From Cavia porcellus (Eukaryota > Chordata > Mammalia > Rodentia > Caviidae): DNA of 64,000 nt. Positions 47,448-60,459 of the stretch are shown one piece after another. Made by a program: the position numbers and the translations under genes. A model generated the notes under the pieces. The model searched no databases. It saw nothing but the letters and a program-made list of their open reading frames with translations, and was not told where the DNA came from. The first letter of the stretch is position 1. Each line of letters begins with the position of its first letter. The stretch lies in NCBI RefSeq assembly GCF_034190915.1, contig NW_026947493.1:41224501-41288500 (forward strand). Direction: 5' to 3'.

Positions 47448-49899
47448 CTGAACTGCATAGAATGCTGGCCTTCTAGTGAAGTGTTCATCCATGGAACTGA
47501 TTGATGCTGCATTTTCCATGTCTACTGCCAAAGCACACCCATAATCATAGAACATGTCCTATGTCACAAACATGGTACAGCTTCCAATTGCCATAAAATT
47601 TGTTTAGTTTTCAGCAAAATTCATTTTTCTTTTAAAATTCTATACTGAAGCAGAGATAGGAAATAAGCAAGAGCTTCGTGTTACAATGCTGAACTTGGAT
47701 TAGGCATAATAGGAAACCCCCCAGTGAAGTACATTGTGCCTACTCAGGCTTAGGGAGGCAATAATCTCTGCCCATCACTAGAGAGTGAGTGGGAAGGGTC
47801 CATCAGGACCCGGCAGAAGAACACTTGCCTTTGCAGCTGAGTGAATTAGAGTAGACAGGCAAAATTTAAACAGTTAAACTGTTGAGAACTGACATTCTTT
47901 TTGTTTCTGCCCAGAGTAGATACTATGCAATGGAATTTAGAAGTTCCTTGAGTTTCCATGATCCAGCATCTTCACTATTCTTTACTTAATTTATATCATT
48001 TCTCACCTGGTTTAAGCCTCAGACTTCAAATATGTCTCCTTCTCCATCCTTGAATATCTGTAATCTGTTTACAATATCCTTCATTGGCAAATGCCTCAGA
48101 TACATGAAGCTTCATTCATGTCTCTTTAATCAGTCTATTTTCAGGGCTTATATACTCTTCTTCCTCCACTTAGCTTGCTAGCTTACAGATTATCTTCATA
48201 TGTGTCCCTTCTTACTGTAGTGTTTTGTGCCTGGATGCAAATTCATCATTAAGTTGTTTTTTAAAAAGCCCTCCTTCAAATTCTGTCTCATCTGCATGCC
48301 AGGGCTTGGTGTTATTCCTAGGTATTTCCTTTTTTCCATGAGCCATTCTCCACACACCACATCCCTCGGACAGGAAATTCTCCATAATTATCCTATGAAT
48401 GAATATATGAATAGGAAATAGGTGACTATGACAAAATTTAAGAACATGTTTAACATCATTGTCTTTAGCAGTCTACGTTAATGGCAAACTTACGTTGTTT
48501 CTCAAAACTGTTCTGTGTTGATATCTATATATATATATATCTATATCTACCTATATCTTTTTATACAGAAACTACAGAGAAAATCATTGATTCTGTCAAA
48601 ATACTTTTGAAACAGTTTGTGAACCATTTTCTGCAGTTACAATCAGAGGGAAAGAGTCCAAAATGCTCTATAAATAGGGTAATGCTATCCCAGTTACACC
48701 AGTTGTTCTGAAATAAATCTTCGTAGCATCTCCTTTTATTTTCCAGTTTTCTGATGTCCATGATGGAACACTTGGAGAATTTTCTGTATATTTGAAAATA
48801 CAAAAAAAGTCAGTGACAAATATCAATCCAAGTTTAAATCAACAGTAAAATGTAAATATAGCCAAAGCTTTGCACAATGGTGATTAATGATAAAAAGGGA
48901 AAAAAGCATTTTAAGCTTTTAAAAAGTTATTCTCAATCTCTATCAGTTATCTAAAGAGAAAACATTTGTGAATTATTTTAAGATTATTTTTGATTAACAG
49001 ATAATGACTAATGTTTCTCAGAGTTCTTTCAAAAGCATAGAAACCTGCAAGAGTTATTTTAGATTGCCTCTTGCTTCTCATTCTTTCTTTTGATTGCAGA
49101 TAATTGTTAATTTAAAAATAAATTGATATGAGGAAATGAATGTATAATTAAGTGGTTTCTATATGAATGTCTTTACTGAGTCATATTTAAAAACAGTTCT
49201 AAGAGTGCCACATTGCTCTTCAAGGTTTTTTGAATTCAATATTAGATTATCCAGAAGATTTTTTTATGTCAAAAACCAACCATTTCAATTTTTTGGAAAC
49301 TAGAAAGGAGCAATAACTGTAGTTTGTTAACTCGTTTCCGTGTGTCCATTCCAGGTATTTCTAATTGAGATGTCTTTTATTTAGAAGAGTTTGTTTTTCT
49401 TCATAAGATGTCTAAAAGGTACTATGAATGGAAAGTTTGTTTTTAATTGAGAAAATGAATCATACAATGGTTGATTGGGATTCACTAAGATTACCCCAAC
49501 AGGAATTGAAGAGTATGGTTTTATCTTGTTTGACTCACACTCTAATTATGAAATTGCCATCTAGACCTTTACACAGGAATCCGTAATTACTACAAGGACT
49601 TTATTTTTCCACTCACTTTTTTCTATCCTTCTCTGTCTATCCATGGTCCTTAATGACCAGTAGTTGAGCCACAGTAAAAACAGTTTCATCCTCAAGCCCT
49701 GACTGCTGTCTCTGTGAGCTGGGTTCATGTAGAACTATTCTGCCTTTCCATACAGCCCTGCACTTGAAGAAGAGTGGGGTTGCCACTGATTTTAAAAACT
49801 CTGAGATAAAATCCACATGCTCTTCCTTAACTGCTAAACCATTATCATTCTTGATCTACAGCCTCATATCTGGGACCAGTTTGCTCCTTGCAATCCCTA
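47448..49899. other. Mostly unassigned, L2-like traces
   Basis: 47900-48420 has pyrimidine-rich text ('aaaagccctccttcaaattc', 'tgtctcatctgcatgccagg') resembling L2, but too diverged to be sure. A short TA/ATCT microsatellite lies at about 48520-48560. The frames at 48481-48803 are shadows of it. Confidence 0.35.
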
Positions 49900-50240
49900 A
49901 GTAAGGGCCAAGACTAGCCTTCATGTTTCTTCCATGATCGTCACCCCACTAATCATCTTGAATATGCATGTTAGTCACATGACTCTACTTGTGTCAATCA
50001 GATTCTCTCTCCCTGTGGTTGGGAATGAGAAACTGTTGGCACTAGACTGACATTGAATAAGTCAGGGATTGCACAGTCATCTCTTGTAGTCCGCATGCGT
50101 GTCCATTGAAGCATTTTTGGCATGGCACATACTCTGTTGCAGAGTCAGCAAAGAATCTCATTACCTCGGAGAAATAGAAAAAATGATTCTGATTTCTGTT
50201 TTCTAGTTCCTGGCTTGAATCCATTAAAAGATGTACTTAC
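49900..50240. repeat. Possible ancient repeat of unknown class
   Basis: The 'tagtcacatgactctacttg' and 'tgtcaatcagattctctctc' + 'cctgtggttgggaatgaga' wording recalls phrases common in old mammalian repeats, but I could not identify the family. Confidence 0.25.
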
Positions 50241-51799
50241 TTGTTCTGTCTTGGCTCCACTGGACACTGATATTCACAGTTTCTACTTGGTATAAACAAA
50301 ATTTTGATATGTGGGCAGCTAAATTTCATACTGGCTCATTGTGGTACTTGTTAACAGAACCAAGTTTGTGAGCAAAGTTATTTATCATTGATTACTACGC
50401 TCACTGTCATATCCACTATTCCTTCTTCCCAAGGTTATTCACAAAATAAAACTATTTCTGAATTAGTGGGGATAGCTTTGATTTTACTAGCAAATGTTAA
50501 TAAACAGTTGAAGTGAAGTTATTTGGATGTAGCTAAAAAATAGATAACTTCAAGTTTTAATAAAAAGAGAAGAGAGCTCAGCTATAGATGAAGGGACCAA
50601 AGATGAACTTGGGGAAATTCACATTTTTGTCAGGGTTTAGCCTGGACTTACCTTTTAGAAGGTAAAATTTTATAAAGTAGAATATAACCAAGTATAAGAG
50701 TCAGTGTGTCCTTCATATGTGAATCACATATAGTAATGTGATTAATTCCTAGATGAATTTATAATGTCAAATACATTTATAGATGGCAAACAAAACAAGA
50801 TAATAATTACAGATCATTATTTCTGAATGGTTTTCAGCTGGGTTGTTTTGGAATCTGTGAAGAATCACTTTTAGATAAGCATACTTCTTACTTTCATTGA
50901 AAATCGAATCAGAAGAGTGAAGGTGGTCCCCAATTAGGTCTGGATAAGCATTTTTTGATGCTCTGGCTTCATAAAGTTTTGACTTAAGAAAATTTCTTAG
51001 TTTCTATCAAGCATTAAAGAAATCCTTTAAAAATGATACTTGTATCCATGGAGTTAAGAAAAGAAATATTCTCTGAATAAGTATTATATGCTATTGTAAA
51101 ATAAAAGTTCCTGGAAAGAATTTTAGCAATAAACAGAACTAAATGTCTTCATTTTTGTAATGAAAAAAATTGGAAAACTGAGACTTGGAATTTCAGTATT
51201 TATTAACATTATTTCTTACATATTCTTCATCCATAGAAAAAGTTTCAAGATAGTTCATGAGATTATCAGTCTTATTAACAAACAAGTGAAGAATCTTGTG
51301 TAAGAATGTGAAGACTGTGCCAACAGATATAAAGTTGAAAACCCATGTGAATTTAAATCTGCATTGAATATGCACTTGAATGTGTTTCTTCAAGTTTTTT
51401 TATAAAACAGATTCAAAGTGCAAACTTTTTATTTTATTTAAATCATAATGATTAACATATGAAAACCAAGAGAAAAAATCAAATGATGAAGAGAACTTTA
51501 TAATATGAGAAGATACTTGATATTCTGTTATTTTCTATTATGTCACTTCTTACTTAGAGACCACAAGCCCGAATCGCTTCTGTATGTAGCTAACATGGAA
51601 AGGCATTTTATCTGGATGCCCTACTTGCAAAATCATCTTGTGGCACTACTTTCAACACCAGTGTTGATCAGAAAATACATTTCAATTGTTTTGCAAATAA
51701 ACTTTCCTCTGATTAATAATTTAAGAGAAGAACAGCTTGCAGTATATTCTTGGAAATAATTTTACTATATATAGTGGGAAATGAAAAGCACATATGAAG
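50241..51799. other. Unassigned AT-rich DNA
   Basis: No recognised gene or repeat; short frames only. Confidence 0.45.
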
Positions 51800-52450
51800 A
51801 TGTGACTAAAGCCTGGTAACATTTAAATATTCAGCTTTTCCTCTGTTACCTTGACTAGAGCAAAGTTGTTTCCCAAGGTAAAAACTAAGTGGTCTGCCGG
51901 CATATGGTCTAACCTCCATTTGAGTGCTAAAAGCTGGATACTGTTTTTGTGAAACAGATGTTGCTGAGTGCAGCAATGCACAACTGACTCTAGCTAACAG
52001 CTGGGAATCCTTCGTGACCCATATAGTGAGAAATAAACATGGTCCTATGCTTGGCAAAAGTGTAAGAAAGCGAATTTCCATTTGTTAAGAGCTTATCAAA
52101 ATGAAGAATAAATGTTTTTAGCCATAAACTGATTTTATTCACCAGAGTAATCTTTCCAGCAGCTTATGTGATGGCCTCATAATATTACAGGCACCCTTTG
52201 CCAGATAAAGGCTGCAGTTGCACTGACATATAGTGCAGATGGAAAATAAACATCTGCCTCAATCAGGAGAGAAGACCAAGGACAAGGCTGACGAATATTA
52301 TCTGGCATGACTATCTTTGTGGGGAAGCATATAAATGCTACAGGACCAAAACCACTGGCATCGTCTGGTGTTGTCCTTATGTGGTTACTGACCATGAAGA
52401 GAAATGATTAGTATGCACTCTCCAAGGAGGGGTGCTGCAGATGTTCAGGA
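51800..52450. other. Unique-looking, balanced-composition segment
   Basis: Repeat-free to my eye and less AT-rich than its neighbours, with text such as 'gataaaggctgcagttgcac' and 'tgacatatagtgcagatgga'. The 91- and 72-codon minus frames here show no family. A conserved noncoding element is possible but not shown. Confidence 0.3.
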
Positions 52451-53394
52451 CGCTATGATTCCAACTCTCCAGGATCTGCAACGCTGTAGCCTCACCATGT
52501 GAGTCTCAGAGCAATTCTACTTTATTTTTATTCATGGTTCGGCTGCATTTATTGTCTTCACAGTTTCTTATCTTTTCATTGGAAGTGACAAGTGAGGTGA
52601 GGAGGGAAAAAGAAGAGAAGCTATTTTGGAAAAAGATAAATCTTTTTTCATTACCGTAGGAAAATGTCAACAAAGGCAACTCCAAATGGGGACTAAGCTC
52701 TAGCATTATGATTTTAATTGTATAGCCCAGCCTCATCTTTGGCAACTCCTGAAGAGAACAGTATACACTCTTAGAGAAAGACAGTCATGTCCACACATAG
52801 CCACGCATGCAGGCGCGTGCACACACATAAATACACACACACATATACACACGCTGCAGCCCCAGCACTAAGTTGCTTCTGTCCTGTCTGCCACCAAATG
52901 ATTCATGTGGCACAAATAATATGACAGCTGTAGCTTTAAAAATTCAGTTTTATTGCAAGTATCTTTGTGACTGAAACTTCTTTCGTTCTGTGGTATCTCT
53001 TGTGGCCATATGGAGTTTATATGGCAGTGAATTGCCTTCTCCTAACTGAAACTCTTCTGCACCTGGGCACAATTTTGGACAAAGAATTAAAGAAAATGGA
53101 AAAAGTATCAGACTTAATATACAGCTTATATTACAAGTGAAAAAGTACTTTTTCCTTTTTGTACAGAAACAATTTCAGGACTATGGTTTTGTTAGAATTC
53201 TATTCGTAAAAGCAATCTGGTAGGTAATTCTGTCTATAGATTTTGGTTACTACTTTCATTTGAGTTACAGAGAAAAAAATAAAAGAAATTTGCTTAGAAT
53301 CTACATATTAATAATCTATTTGGAGCAATTATGATTATAACTTCTGTTTTACTCCAGAGTTTAAAAGGAGTTGAATTGTCAGACTTCAGAACCT
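52451..53394. other. Unassigned DNA with a CA-rich microsatellite
   Basis: An interrupted CA-rich tract lies at about 52790-52853 (acacacataaatacacacac and flanks). The remainder is unassigned. Confidence 0.45.
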
Positions 53395-53630
53395 TAACAC
53401 TGATTTATTGTTTACTATGTATCTAATACTATGCTTACCTCAGTATACACACTGATGTTTAATATTCATACGATTCTATTAATTAGGTACTATAACTATT
53501 GTCTCTGTTTTACAGAGGAGGGTTCTGAAAGACAGACAGGTAATTTATCTAAAGTCACACAACTAATAGTAGTGGAACTAGCATTTGAACTTAGGGGGCT
53601 GAATCTGTTCTAGATCATATTGCTATTGGT
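53395..53630 (-). mobile_element. MIR SINE, antisense
   Basis: 'tttattgtttactatgtatc', 'tctgttttacagaggagggt', 'taaagtcacacaactaatag' and 'gcatttgaacttaggggg' correspond to the antisense MIR sequence 'ccattttacagatgaggaa ... aaggtcacacagctagtaag ... ggattcgaacccagg'. Nearly full length. Confidence 0.87.
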
Positions 53631-53869
53631 AGTCTAAGAAATTAAAGCTAGCTTGATGACAAATATCAAAATATGTTGTTTTCAGTCACCTTATTAATAC
53701 AAACTATTTTGTGTGAAACTCAAAAAGATATCTCATTTAATTATTTTTACTATATTAAATTTTAATTGTTCACTGAAGTAACATGGCCATTTAAATTTAT
53801 GTAAAATTAAGTCTTCTGATCTCCCTTCAAATCATTTTTTTCTAAAATGACAGTGTTATCTATTATGAA
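53631..53869. other. Unassigned DNA
   Basis: Short AT-rich gap between MIR and L1. Confidence 0.4.
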
Positions 53870-54705
53870 TATATCTTTTCCTTTTATCATTAGAAATTTT
53901 AACTGTGTATAGTAATAGTACATAGCATGAAGTTATGATATACATGTATATGATGTTTAATGATTAAATCAAACTAATTAAATATACCCATGACCTTAAA
54001 TACTTAATATTTTTATGACAAGAACACTTAAAATTACTCTTTTGGCAATTTTAAGGTATTCATTATATTATCATTTGTAGTACCATGATGTACAGTCAAT
54101 TTAAAAAAAAACTTATTCTTTCCCATCTAAATGAAGCTTGGTACATTTATGTCCCATTCCTCCCACACTTAACCCCTATTAACCACCATTCTACTTTCTG
54201 CTCTTAGGAATACCATATAGAAAGAACATTGTGTGGTATCTGTCATTCTATGTCTGGCTTATTTTATGTAGCATAATGTCCTTCTAATTCATTGACATTA
54301 TCACAAATGACAAAACTTCCTTTTTTCATTTAAGTCTTTATTGTTTATTGGTATAACTTAGGTATACATAATCACCATATTTATCATAGGAAATTTGTAT
54401 CTCTATATGAAATATCTTGAATCTTTTTCCCCTTCAACCTCTCTTCTCCTCATTTACAAAGCTTTGTCTCCATTTTTTTCTTCTTTTCTCATTTTTTCTC
54501 CTCCTCCTTGCCCCTCTTTAGTTTTGCTTTCTTTTGAACAATTTATTCCTATTTCAAAATACCTGTTACTTTAGTCTTTATTTACACTTTCGGTTTCTCA
54601 CAACAGAGAAATAATGCAATATTTACCAATGTGTGTCTGATTTATCTCACTAAAAGTATGGTCTCAAGGTGCAACTATTTACTGAGGAATCTCAAGTTTA
54701 TCTGT
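53870..54705 (-). mobile_element. Old LINE-1 3' end, antisense (left of LTR)
   Basis: 'gtagtaccatgatgtacagt', 'taaccaccattctactttct' and 'ctggcttattttatgtagca' + 'taatgtccttctaattcatt' are antisense L1 3'UTR text. From about 54320 a second 3'UTR-like piece starts ('tattggtataacttaggtat'), so two overlapping L1 insertions are possible. Interrupted by the ERVL LTR. Confidence 0.7.
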
Positions 54706-55349
54706 TGTATCAATTAAGGTTTACTAGAGGAACAGATATACAAATGTATAAGAAATGAGAAGATTGACTTAAAATGGTCAGCCACAAAAGTTGAATAAGG
54801 AAGGGTGCAGAGGTGTTAGAGGAGCATGGTAGAGGTTGAAGGGTCCAGTCCAAAGACCAGAGCTTCCTACAATGTTCTGTGCAAGTCCCTATCAGGAGAC
54901 CAATGGGTCAATGACAGAAGGCTGAAAAATTTACGATGCAAGGCTGAAGAGTCTATGAGGAAGGCTGAAGAGTTCCAGGCAGAAGTCAAACTGTTTGAGC
55001 CAGAAACCAGAAGACATCCAAACTGAAGGCAATGCCTGGGGCTCCTCTGAAGAACTAGCTATCAGTCCCTCCTCATTTGCCTTTTATTATGTGCAGGCTG
55101 CTCGCCTAGGGTGGGTGCAGCGCTCACCATCTACATATCTCTTCTTGCACAGCCCAAGGATGTTGCAAACTAAGGACCCTGACCCCTGCTGAATCACTTA
55201 GTTAAATTTCTGACCTCAAATTGACACAATGAACAATATCCTAGAACCATAATGACTTGTCCTCTACACCCAGGATGTGGAGCTGCTGAGTCACTTAGTT
55301 AATTAAGCTTCTAGACTGCTCAAGTTGACACAGTATATAAACTGTAACA
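54706..55349 (-). mobile_element. ERVL (MLT2-like) solo LTR with 5-bp target duplication
   Basis: Begins tgtatcaattaaggtttact + 'agaggaacagatatacaaat', the antisense 3' end of ERVL/MLT2 LTRs, and ends 'caagttgacacagtatataa' + 'actgtaaca'. Flanked by tctgt at 54701-54705 and 55350-55354, with canonical TG...CA ends. It contains an internal duplication of a 'gctga(a/g)tcacttagttaa' segment at about 55187-55230 and 55283-55335. The frames at 54826-55192 are shadows. It lies within old L1 DNA. Confidence 0.88.
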
Positions 55350-55354
55350 TCTGT

Positions 55355-56005
55355 TTTGATGGCTGAGTAGTAATTTAGTGTTTTAAAAACACATCTTTTT
55401 AATCCATTCCTTGGTTGTTGGGCATTTGGGTTGTTTACAAGATTTAGCTATTGCAAAATGTGCTTCCATAGACATGGGTATGCATATATAATTGTTATAA
55501 GATGCTTTAATTCTTCCAAGAAGATACCCAAAAGTGAAGTAAGTCAAATGTGACCTCTAATCCTACTTCTGAGGGCTATCCACACTGATTTCCACAGTAG
55601 TTTCACCAGTCTACATTCCTACAGGCAGTGCAGAAGGTTCCTTTTTCCATACAGCTCCTCCAGCATTTGTTACTGGTTAATTTCTTGATGATTGCCATTC
55701 TTTCTAGAGTGAGATGGAATCTCAACATTGTTTTAATTTGTATCTCTTGAATGACCTGTAATACTGGATATTTTTCATAAATTTCTTTGCCATTTGTATT
55801 CCTTCCTCTGAGAGTACGTATTCAGGTGAACATTTTTGAATCGGGTGTTTAAATTGGGACATGGCTGATATTTTAAAAATTTTATATGTTCTGAATATTA
55901 CTCTTCTGAGGGACAACAGGATAAATCTTTTTCACACTCTGTGGTTTGTCTTTCTACTCTCTTGGTAATTTCTTTTACAGTGTAAAAGCTTTTTAATAGG
56001 ATGAG
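55355..56005 (-). mobile_element. Old LINE-1 ORF2 end, antisense (right of LTR)
   Basis: Resumes with 'gatggctgagtagtaattta', 'gttgggcatttgggttgttt', 'ctatccacactgatttccac', 'catttgttactggttaattt' and 'agtgagatggaatctcaaca', the antisense L1 ORF2 C-terminal text. It stops abruptly at about 56005 against a sense L1 fragment. Confidence 0.85.
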
Positions 56006-57087
56006 ATCCAACAGCCAACATTATACTAAGTGGTTAAACAATGAAAGCTTTCACTTTCAGTGAAATCAGGAAGGCAAGGACGTCCATGATCAGTACTCCT
56101 ATTTAATATGGTTCTGGAAACATTGGCCATGGCAATTTAATAAGAAAAAGAAATAAACGGGACAAGAATAGCAAAGAAAGAAGTTAAATTATTATTATTC
56201 TGATGGCATGATATTCTGCACACAAGACCCCCCCCCAAAAAAACCAGAAGATTTATAGATTTAGTAACCAGATTCAGTAGCACAGCTTCATACAAAGTCA
56301 GCATTCAAAAATCAGTAGCAAACAAGAAACACACCAAGAGAGAATTTTCACAATAGCACTAAAAAATGAAATACCTAGGAATCAATCTAACAAAGTAAGT
56401 AAAAGATCACTACACTGAAAACTACAGTGCTCTGAAAAAGGAGATCAAAGAGTATATCAGAAAATTAAAGAGATATTCTTTGTTCTTGGGTAGGAAAAAA
56501 CAATATGGTGAAAATGGTACACTTCCAAAATTATTATACAGATTTAATGCAATCCCAATGAAAATATCATTACAGAAAACATTCATACAGTTCATTTGGA
56601 ACTAGAAGAGACCTTGAACAGCAAAAACAATCCTAGGCAACAACGCTAAGGCAAGGGGAATCACAATCTCTGACTTGAAATTACACTATAAAGCTACTAT
56701 GATAAAATAAAACAGCATCATATTGTACAAAACAATCAAAAAACAGACCAGAGGATCAATGGCACAGACTAAAGCCTGCAAAAACCACTCCAAATACAAT
56801 CAGCCAATTTATCTTTGACAAAGGGTCAAGCATGTTCACTGGCAGAAAAATAGTTAAAAGTGCTTGAAAAACTGGCTTTCCATATGCTAAAAACTAAAAC
56901 TAGATGCATGTCTCTCACAGTGCACTAAACTAAAATAAAAATGGATCAAAGATCTAAATATTAAAACAGAAACATGAAATGTGCTAAAAGAGACATTAGG
57001 TAAAACTCTTATGACGTAAGTGGAGACAAAGATTTCATGAACAAAACCCTGATCACATGGGAAATACTACAAAGAACTCTTTTTATT
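56006..57087 (+). pseudogene. LINE-1 ORF2 fragment (RT to C-terminal region), sense
   Basis: Starts at 'agccaacattatactaagtg', the RT stretch just upstream of SGTRQG, and runs past motif C, here altered beyond recognition ('tattctgatggcatgatatt'; ADD lost), to 'catgggaaatactacaaaga'. It follows the same order as the younger L1 between about 40670 and 41760. It is heavily broken by stops and indels, lacks both 5' and 3' ends of ORF2, and lies in opposite orientation to the L1 fragments around it. Confidence 0.85.
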
Positions 57088-57429
57088 AAGGCTGAAAATT
57101 ATTCCATTGTATATACTCATGCATGTATTTCCTAACTTTACTGTGTTGCTGATTTCTTTCTTTTCTCTTCCTTTGTGGTTCTTTCCTTTAAGTCTTCAAA
57201 TAGTAGCAGTTTAAAAGTACAATGGCCATAGTGGATGTGTACAGTCAATCTGAGCACACAAGCTTGAGTATTGTCTGCTTTTGCTTTTATGAGGAGCCAA
57301 AATTTCAGGGCAAAAAATAAATAACAGGAAATAGATAGATCTTCTGTAAGTGGGATGAGAAAGAAGATATGGAAGGAGGGAAGGGGAAGATAGGGCAGGG
57401 GAAGGTGATGAAAAAGAGAATTAGGATTG

Positions 57430-57471
<42 letters not shown>

Positions 57472-57522
57472 CTCCATATATGTATATATCAATTCCATTT
57501 ATATATGTATATATCATTTCCA

Positions 57523-57575
<53 letters not shown>

Positions 57576-57640
57576 TCCTAATGAGGAATCTAATCATTGC
57601 AAACTGCAAACATGTACTAATAAAAATTAAAGAAAAACTG
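57088..57640 (+). repeat. L1 3'UTR-like segment with polypurine tract and microsatellites
   Basis: A G-rich polypurine tract at about 57355-57412 (ggaaggagggaaggggaaga and following), a TA run at 57431-57470, a CT run at about 57522-57547 merging into TA to 57574, and an end reading 'actaataaaaattaaagaaa'. G-rich polypurine tracts and AATAAA ends are usual in L1 3'UTRs. Orientation and link to the preceding ORF2 piece are inferred. Confidence 0.45.
57431..57574. repeat. Compound (TA)n-(CT)n-(TA)n microsatellite
   Basis: Three simple arrays in about 145 bases, separated by short unique pieces. The predicted frames of Ile-Tyr repeats on both strands are artefacts of it. Confidence 0.97.
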
Positions 57641-57924
57641 AATTTTTTAAGAAAAATCACATGCACACACACAAAATATAGTCCTTTAATGGTTGTCCTG
57701 CTTTATTAATACATTAATTTTGTGATTTCTCCTAATTCAATCTGCATCATACAGATTTAGCTTATATTTATATTTCTGTATGCATCTAGTGTGTGTACTT
57801 TTGATCAATGTTGATGAAAGAATTTCCCATAAGTATCAGTGATAATCAAAGAGTGTATATATTTTGTTTTACGCAAGCTTTTAAAATTTTTAGAGTACAG
57901 AAAAATTTGATCTGTAGTTATGAC
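57641..57924. other. Unassigned AT-rich DNA
   Basis: Nothing recognised. Confidence 0.4.
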
Positions 57925-59870
57925 CTCTAATGATGCTTATAGCTTTTCTTGTAATCTGCTTTATTGAGTTACAATCTATATATTGTAAGGTTGACCTTTA
58001 CACATGCAGTCATATGAGATTTGATGCATGCATGCAATTGGAAAACCACAACAGTCAAGATATAGAATGTTTCTTACAACTAAAAACTTCCCTCTTGTCC
58101 CTTGAACCCATCCCTTCCCTCAGATATCTGACTATAGTTTTCAGAATATTATGTAAACAGAGTCAAGTGGTAGGTAGCCTTTACATTTAGCATATTGTTT
58201 TTGAAATTCATCCATCTTGTTGCTTGTATTGGTGACTCACTTTTATTTACTAAGTAATATGTAATTGTGTGATTGTACCACAGCTTATCTGTTCATCAGT
58301 GGAAGGACATTAGATTTACCAACAGATCTAGTGTTCATGAATTAGACTGCTATATTTGCCTAAAGGATTTCTTAGTATAGATGTTCACTTCTCTTGGAAA
58401 ACACAAATGGAGGAATTGTCAGATCATAATAAATACATTTTAACCTCAATAGAATCTGTCCAAATTGTATTTCAAAATACTTCTACCATTTTGCTTTCCC
58501 AGCATCAGTATGTTCACATTCTAACAGCTCTATACGATTGCTAGTGTTTATCATCAGTTTGTTCATGATTTTTTAAGCTTTAGTCATTCTGTATATAACA
58601 CTGGCACTTCAATATGCATTTTCCTAATGACTTATGGTATTTATTTTCTATTCATGTATATTATTCTATAATCTCAGGCAACATATATGTTAAATCTTTT
58701 GTTTAGTTGGTAAATTCGTTTTCTTCTTTTTGTTGTTATAGCATATTTAAATATCGGGATGCCAGTGCTTCATCAAATAAAACAAATTGTAAATGTACTC
58801 CTGTAATCTGTGTAATATTTTAATTCTTTTGAAGAATTGAAGTTGTTAATTTTATAAAGACAAAGTTAATCAACTTTTTTATTATAATTTTGGTGATTTG
58901 TGTGAAAACCATTGGCCAAAACTAAAAGATTTTTTTATTTTTTCTGAAATGTTTATAGTTTTAGATTTAATTAGGCCTAAAATTTAAATTTAGGTTTGTG
59001 AAATGTTTTTGACTAATTTTCATAATTTTGTAAACTATGCTTTTTGTGCATCTATTTAGGTAAATAGGCTTTGACATAGTAAATTATGTTGATTATTTTT
59101 GTAAAGTGAACCAGCTCTGCATTTCTGAGATAAACTTCACTTGCATTTTGTATTAGCCTTTTAATTTGGGTTCAATTTAATAATATTTTACTAAGAATTT
59201 TTGCATCAATATTTACAGGGTATACAGGTCTATAGTGTATTGTATGAAAGTTTTTATCTGGTTTTAGTATCAAAGAAATCATGGCATTATAAACTGAGTT
59301 CCACATTTTAGATGTTCTGGAAAAGTTTATGTCATATTGTCATATTTTTTCCTTGACTAGTTCAAAGACTTCACTGCATAAACCTGGGCCTGAAGGTTTG
59401 TTTTTTGGGGTTTTTTGTTCGTTTGTTTGTTGTATGTGTACTCTTTTTTGTTTGATTGCTTGCTTGTTGAGATTCTAAATGTTAGGTAGATTCAATTCTT
59501 TAGTAAATGCAAGAATATTATAGTTTTTTTGAAAGGGCTTTGGTAGTTTGTGTCTTTTAAGAAATGTTTATATTTCATCAAAGTTGTTGAACCAAACAGT
59601 GTCATTTTAAAATTTTTACAGTGGTCATGAGGTCTGTTGTAATGTCAACATTTTCATCCTACAACTTGTAATTTGTTCTTTCTCTTTTGACCTTGGCTGT
59701 TTTAGCTTTATGTGTGTCAATTTTTATAAGTCTTTTAAAATAACCAATTTTTGATTGCATTAGTTCTTTCCTATTTATTTCATTCTGCCAATTTTATTTC
59801 ATTCATTGTCTTTATTTTCCCTAATTATTCTTGCTTTGGGTTCAATTTGCTCTTTTCCCAGTTACTCAAA
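57925..59870 (-). mobile_element. Old LINE-1, antisense, 3'UTR into RT region
   Basis: The 3' end text ('tttgaaattcatccatcttg', 'ttatctgttcatcagtggaa', 'ggacattagatttacc') is followed by a long T-rich ORF2 part with 'gaaccagctctgcatttctg' + 'agataaacttcacttgca', 'caggtctatagtgtattgta' and 'ggcattataaactgagtt', all antisense old-L1 landmarks. About 1.9 kb, much decayed. Confidence 0.8.
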
Positions 59871-60459
59871 GTAGTATCTCCGATCACTGATTTATGAACC
59901 TTCTGTCAGCTCTCATTCAGCATTATCATGCAAACACATGGGAAAGTCTTTTGAAGACAATATGGGATGATATGATTGGCAGATATGAACAAGCAGAGAT
60001 TTTATAAGAAACACATGTGTTCTAATTCAAACTCTTTAGTTAAAACATCAGGTAATGATTACTTAAATCTTAATATAATTTTTAAAGACTTAGAATAAGT
60101 TATTCAACATGAAATGGTGCATCTAGAATAGTCATTCCAGTATGAGGCAAAGGCATAAAGTAAAACAAATTCACCATCTTAAGACCAGATCACAACTCTA
60201 ACAGTAATTTATACCTAAGTACTTCCATATTCCACATGAGATAGGAAAAGGAGGTTGCCACTTAAAGTACCAAACCAGAGATAATGAAATAAGCTAAACA
60301 GGAACAAGTTAGGTATACAAGAGCTGGAAAAAACAGCAAACTTACTTCAAATTCTGTGTTCTATTAATAGGAAAATCAAGAGCAAGGGAGGTAAATTCAA
60401 CCATTATACTCTAAATAACAAGGTCAGAATTGAGTTTCCTTGAAAACTTTGTTACACCC
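59871..60459. other. Unassigned DNA
   Basis: No gene or repeat recognised. Confidence 0.45.
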
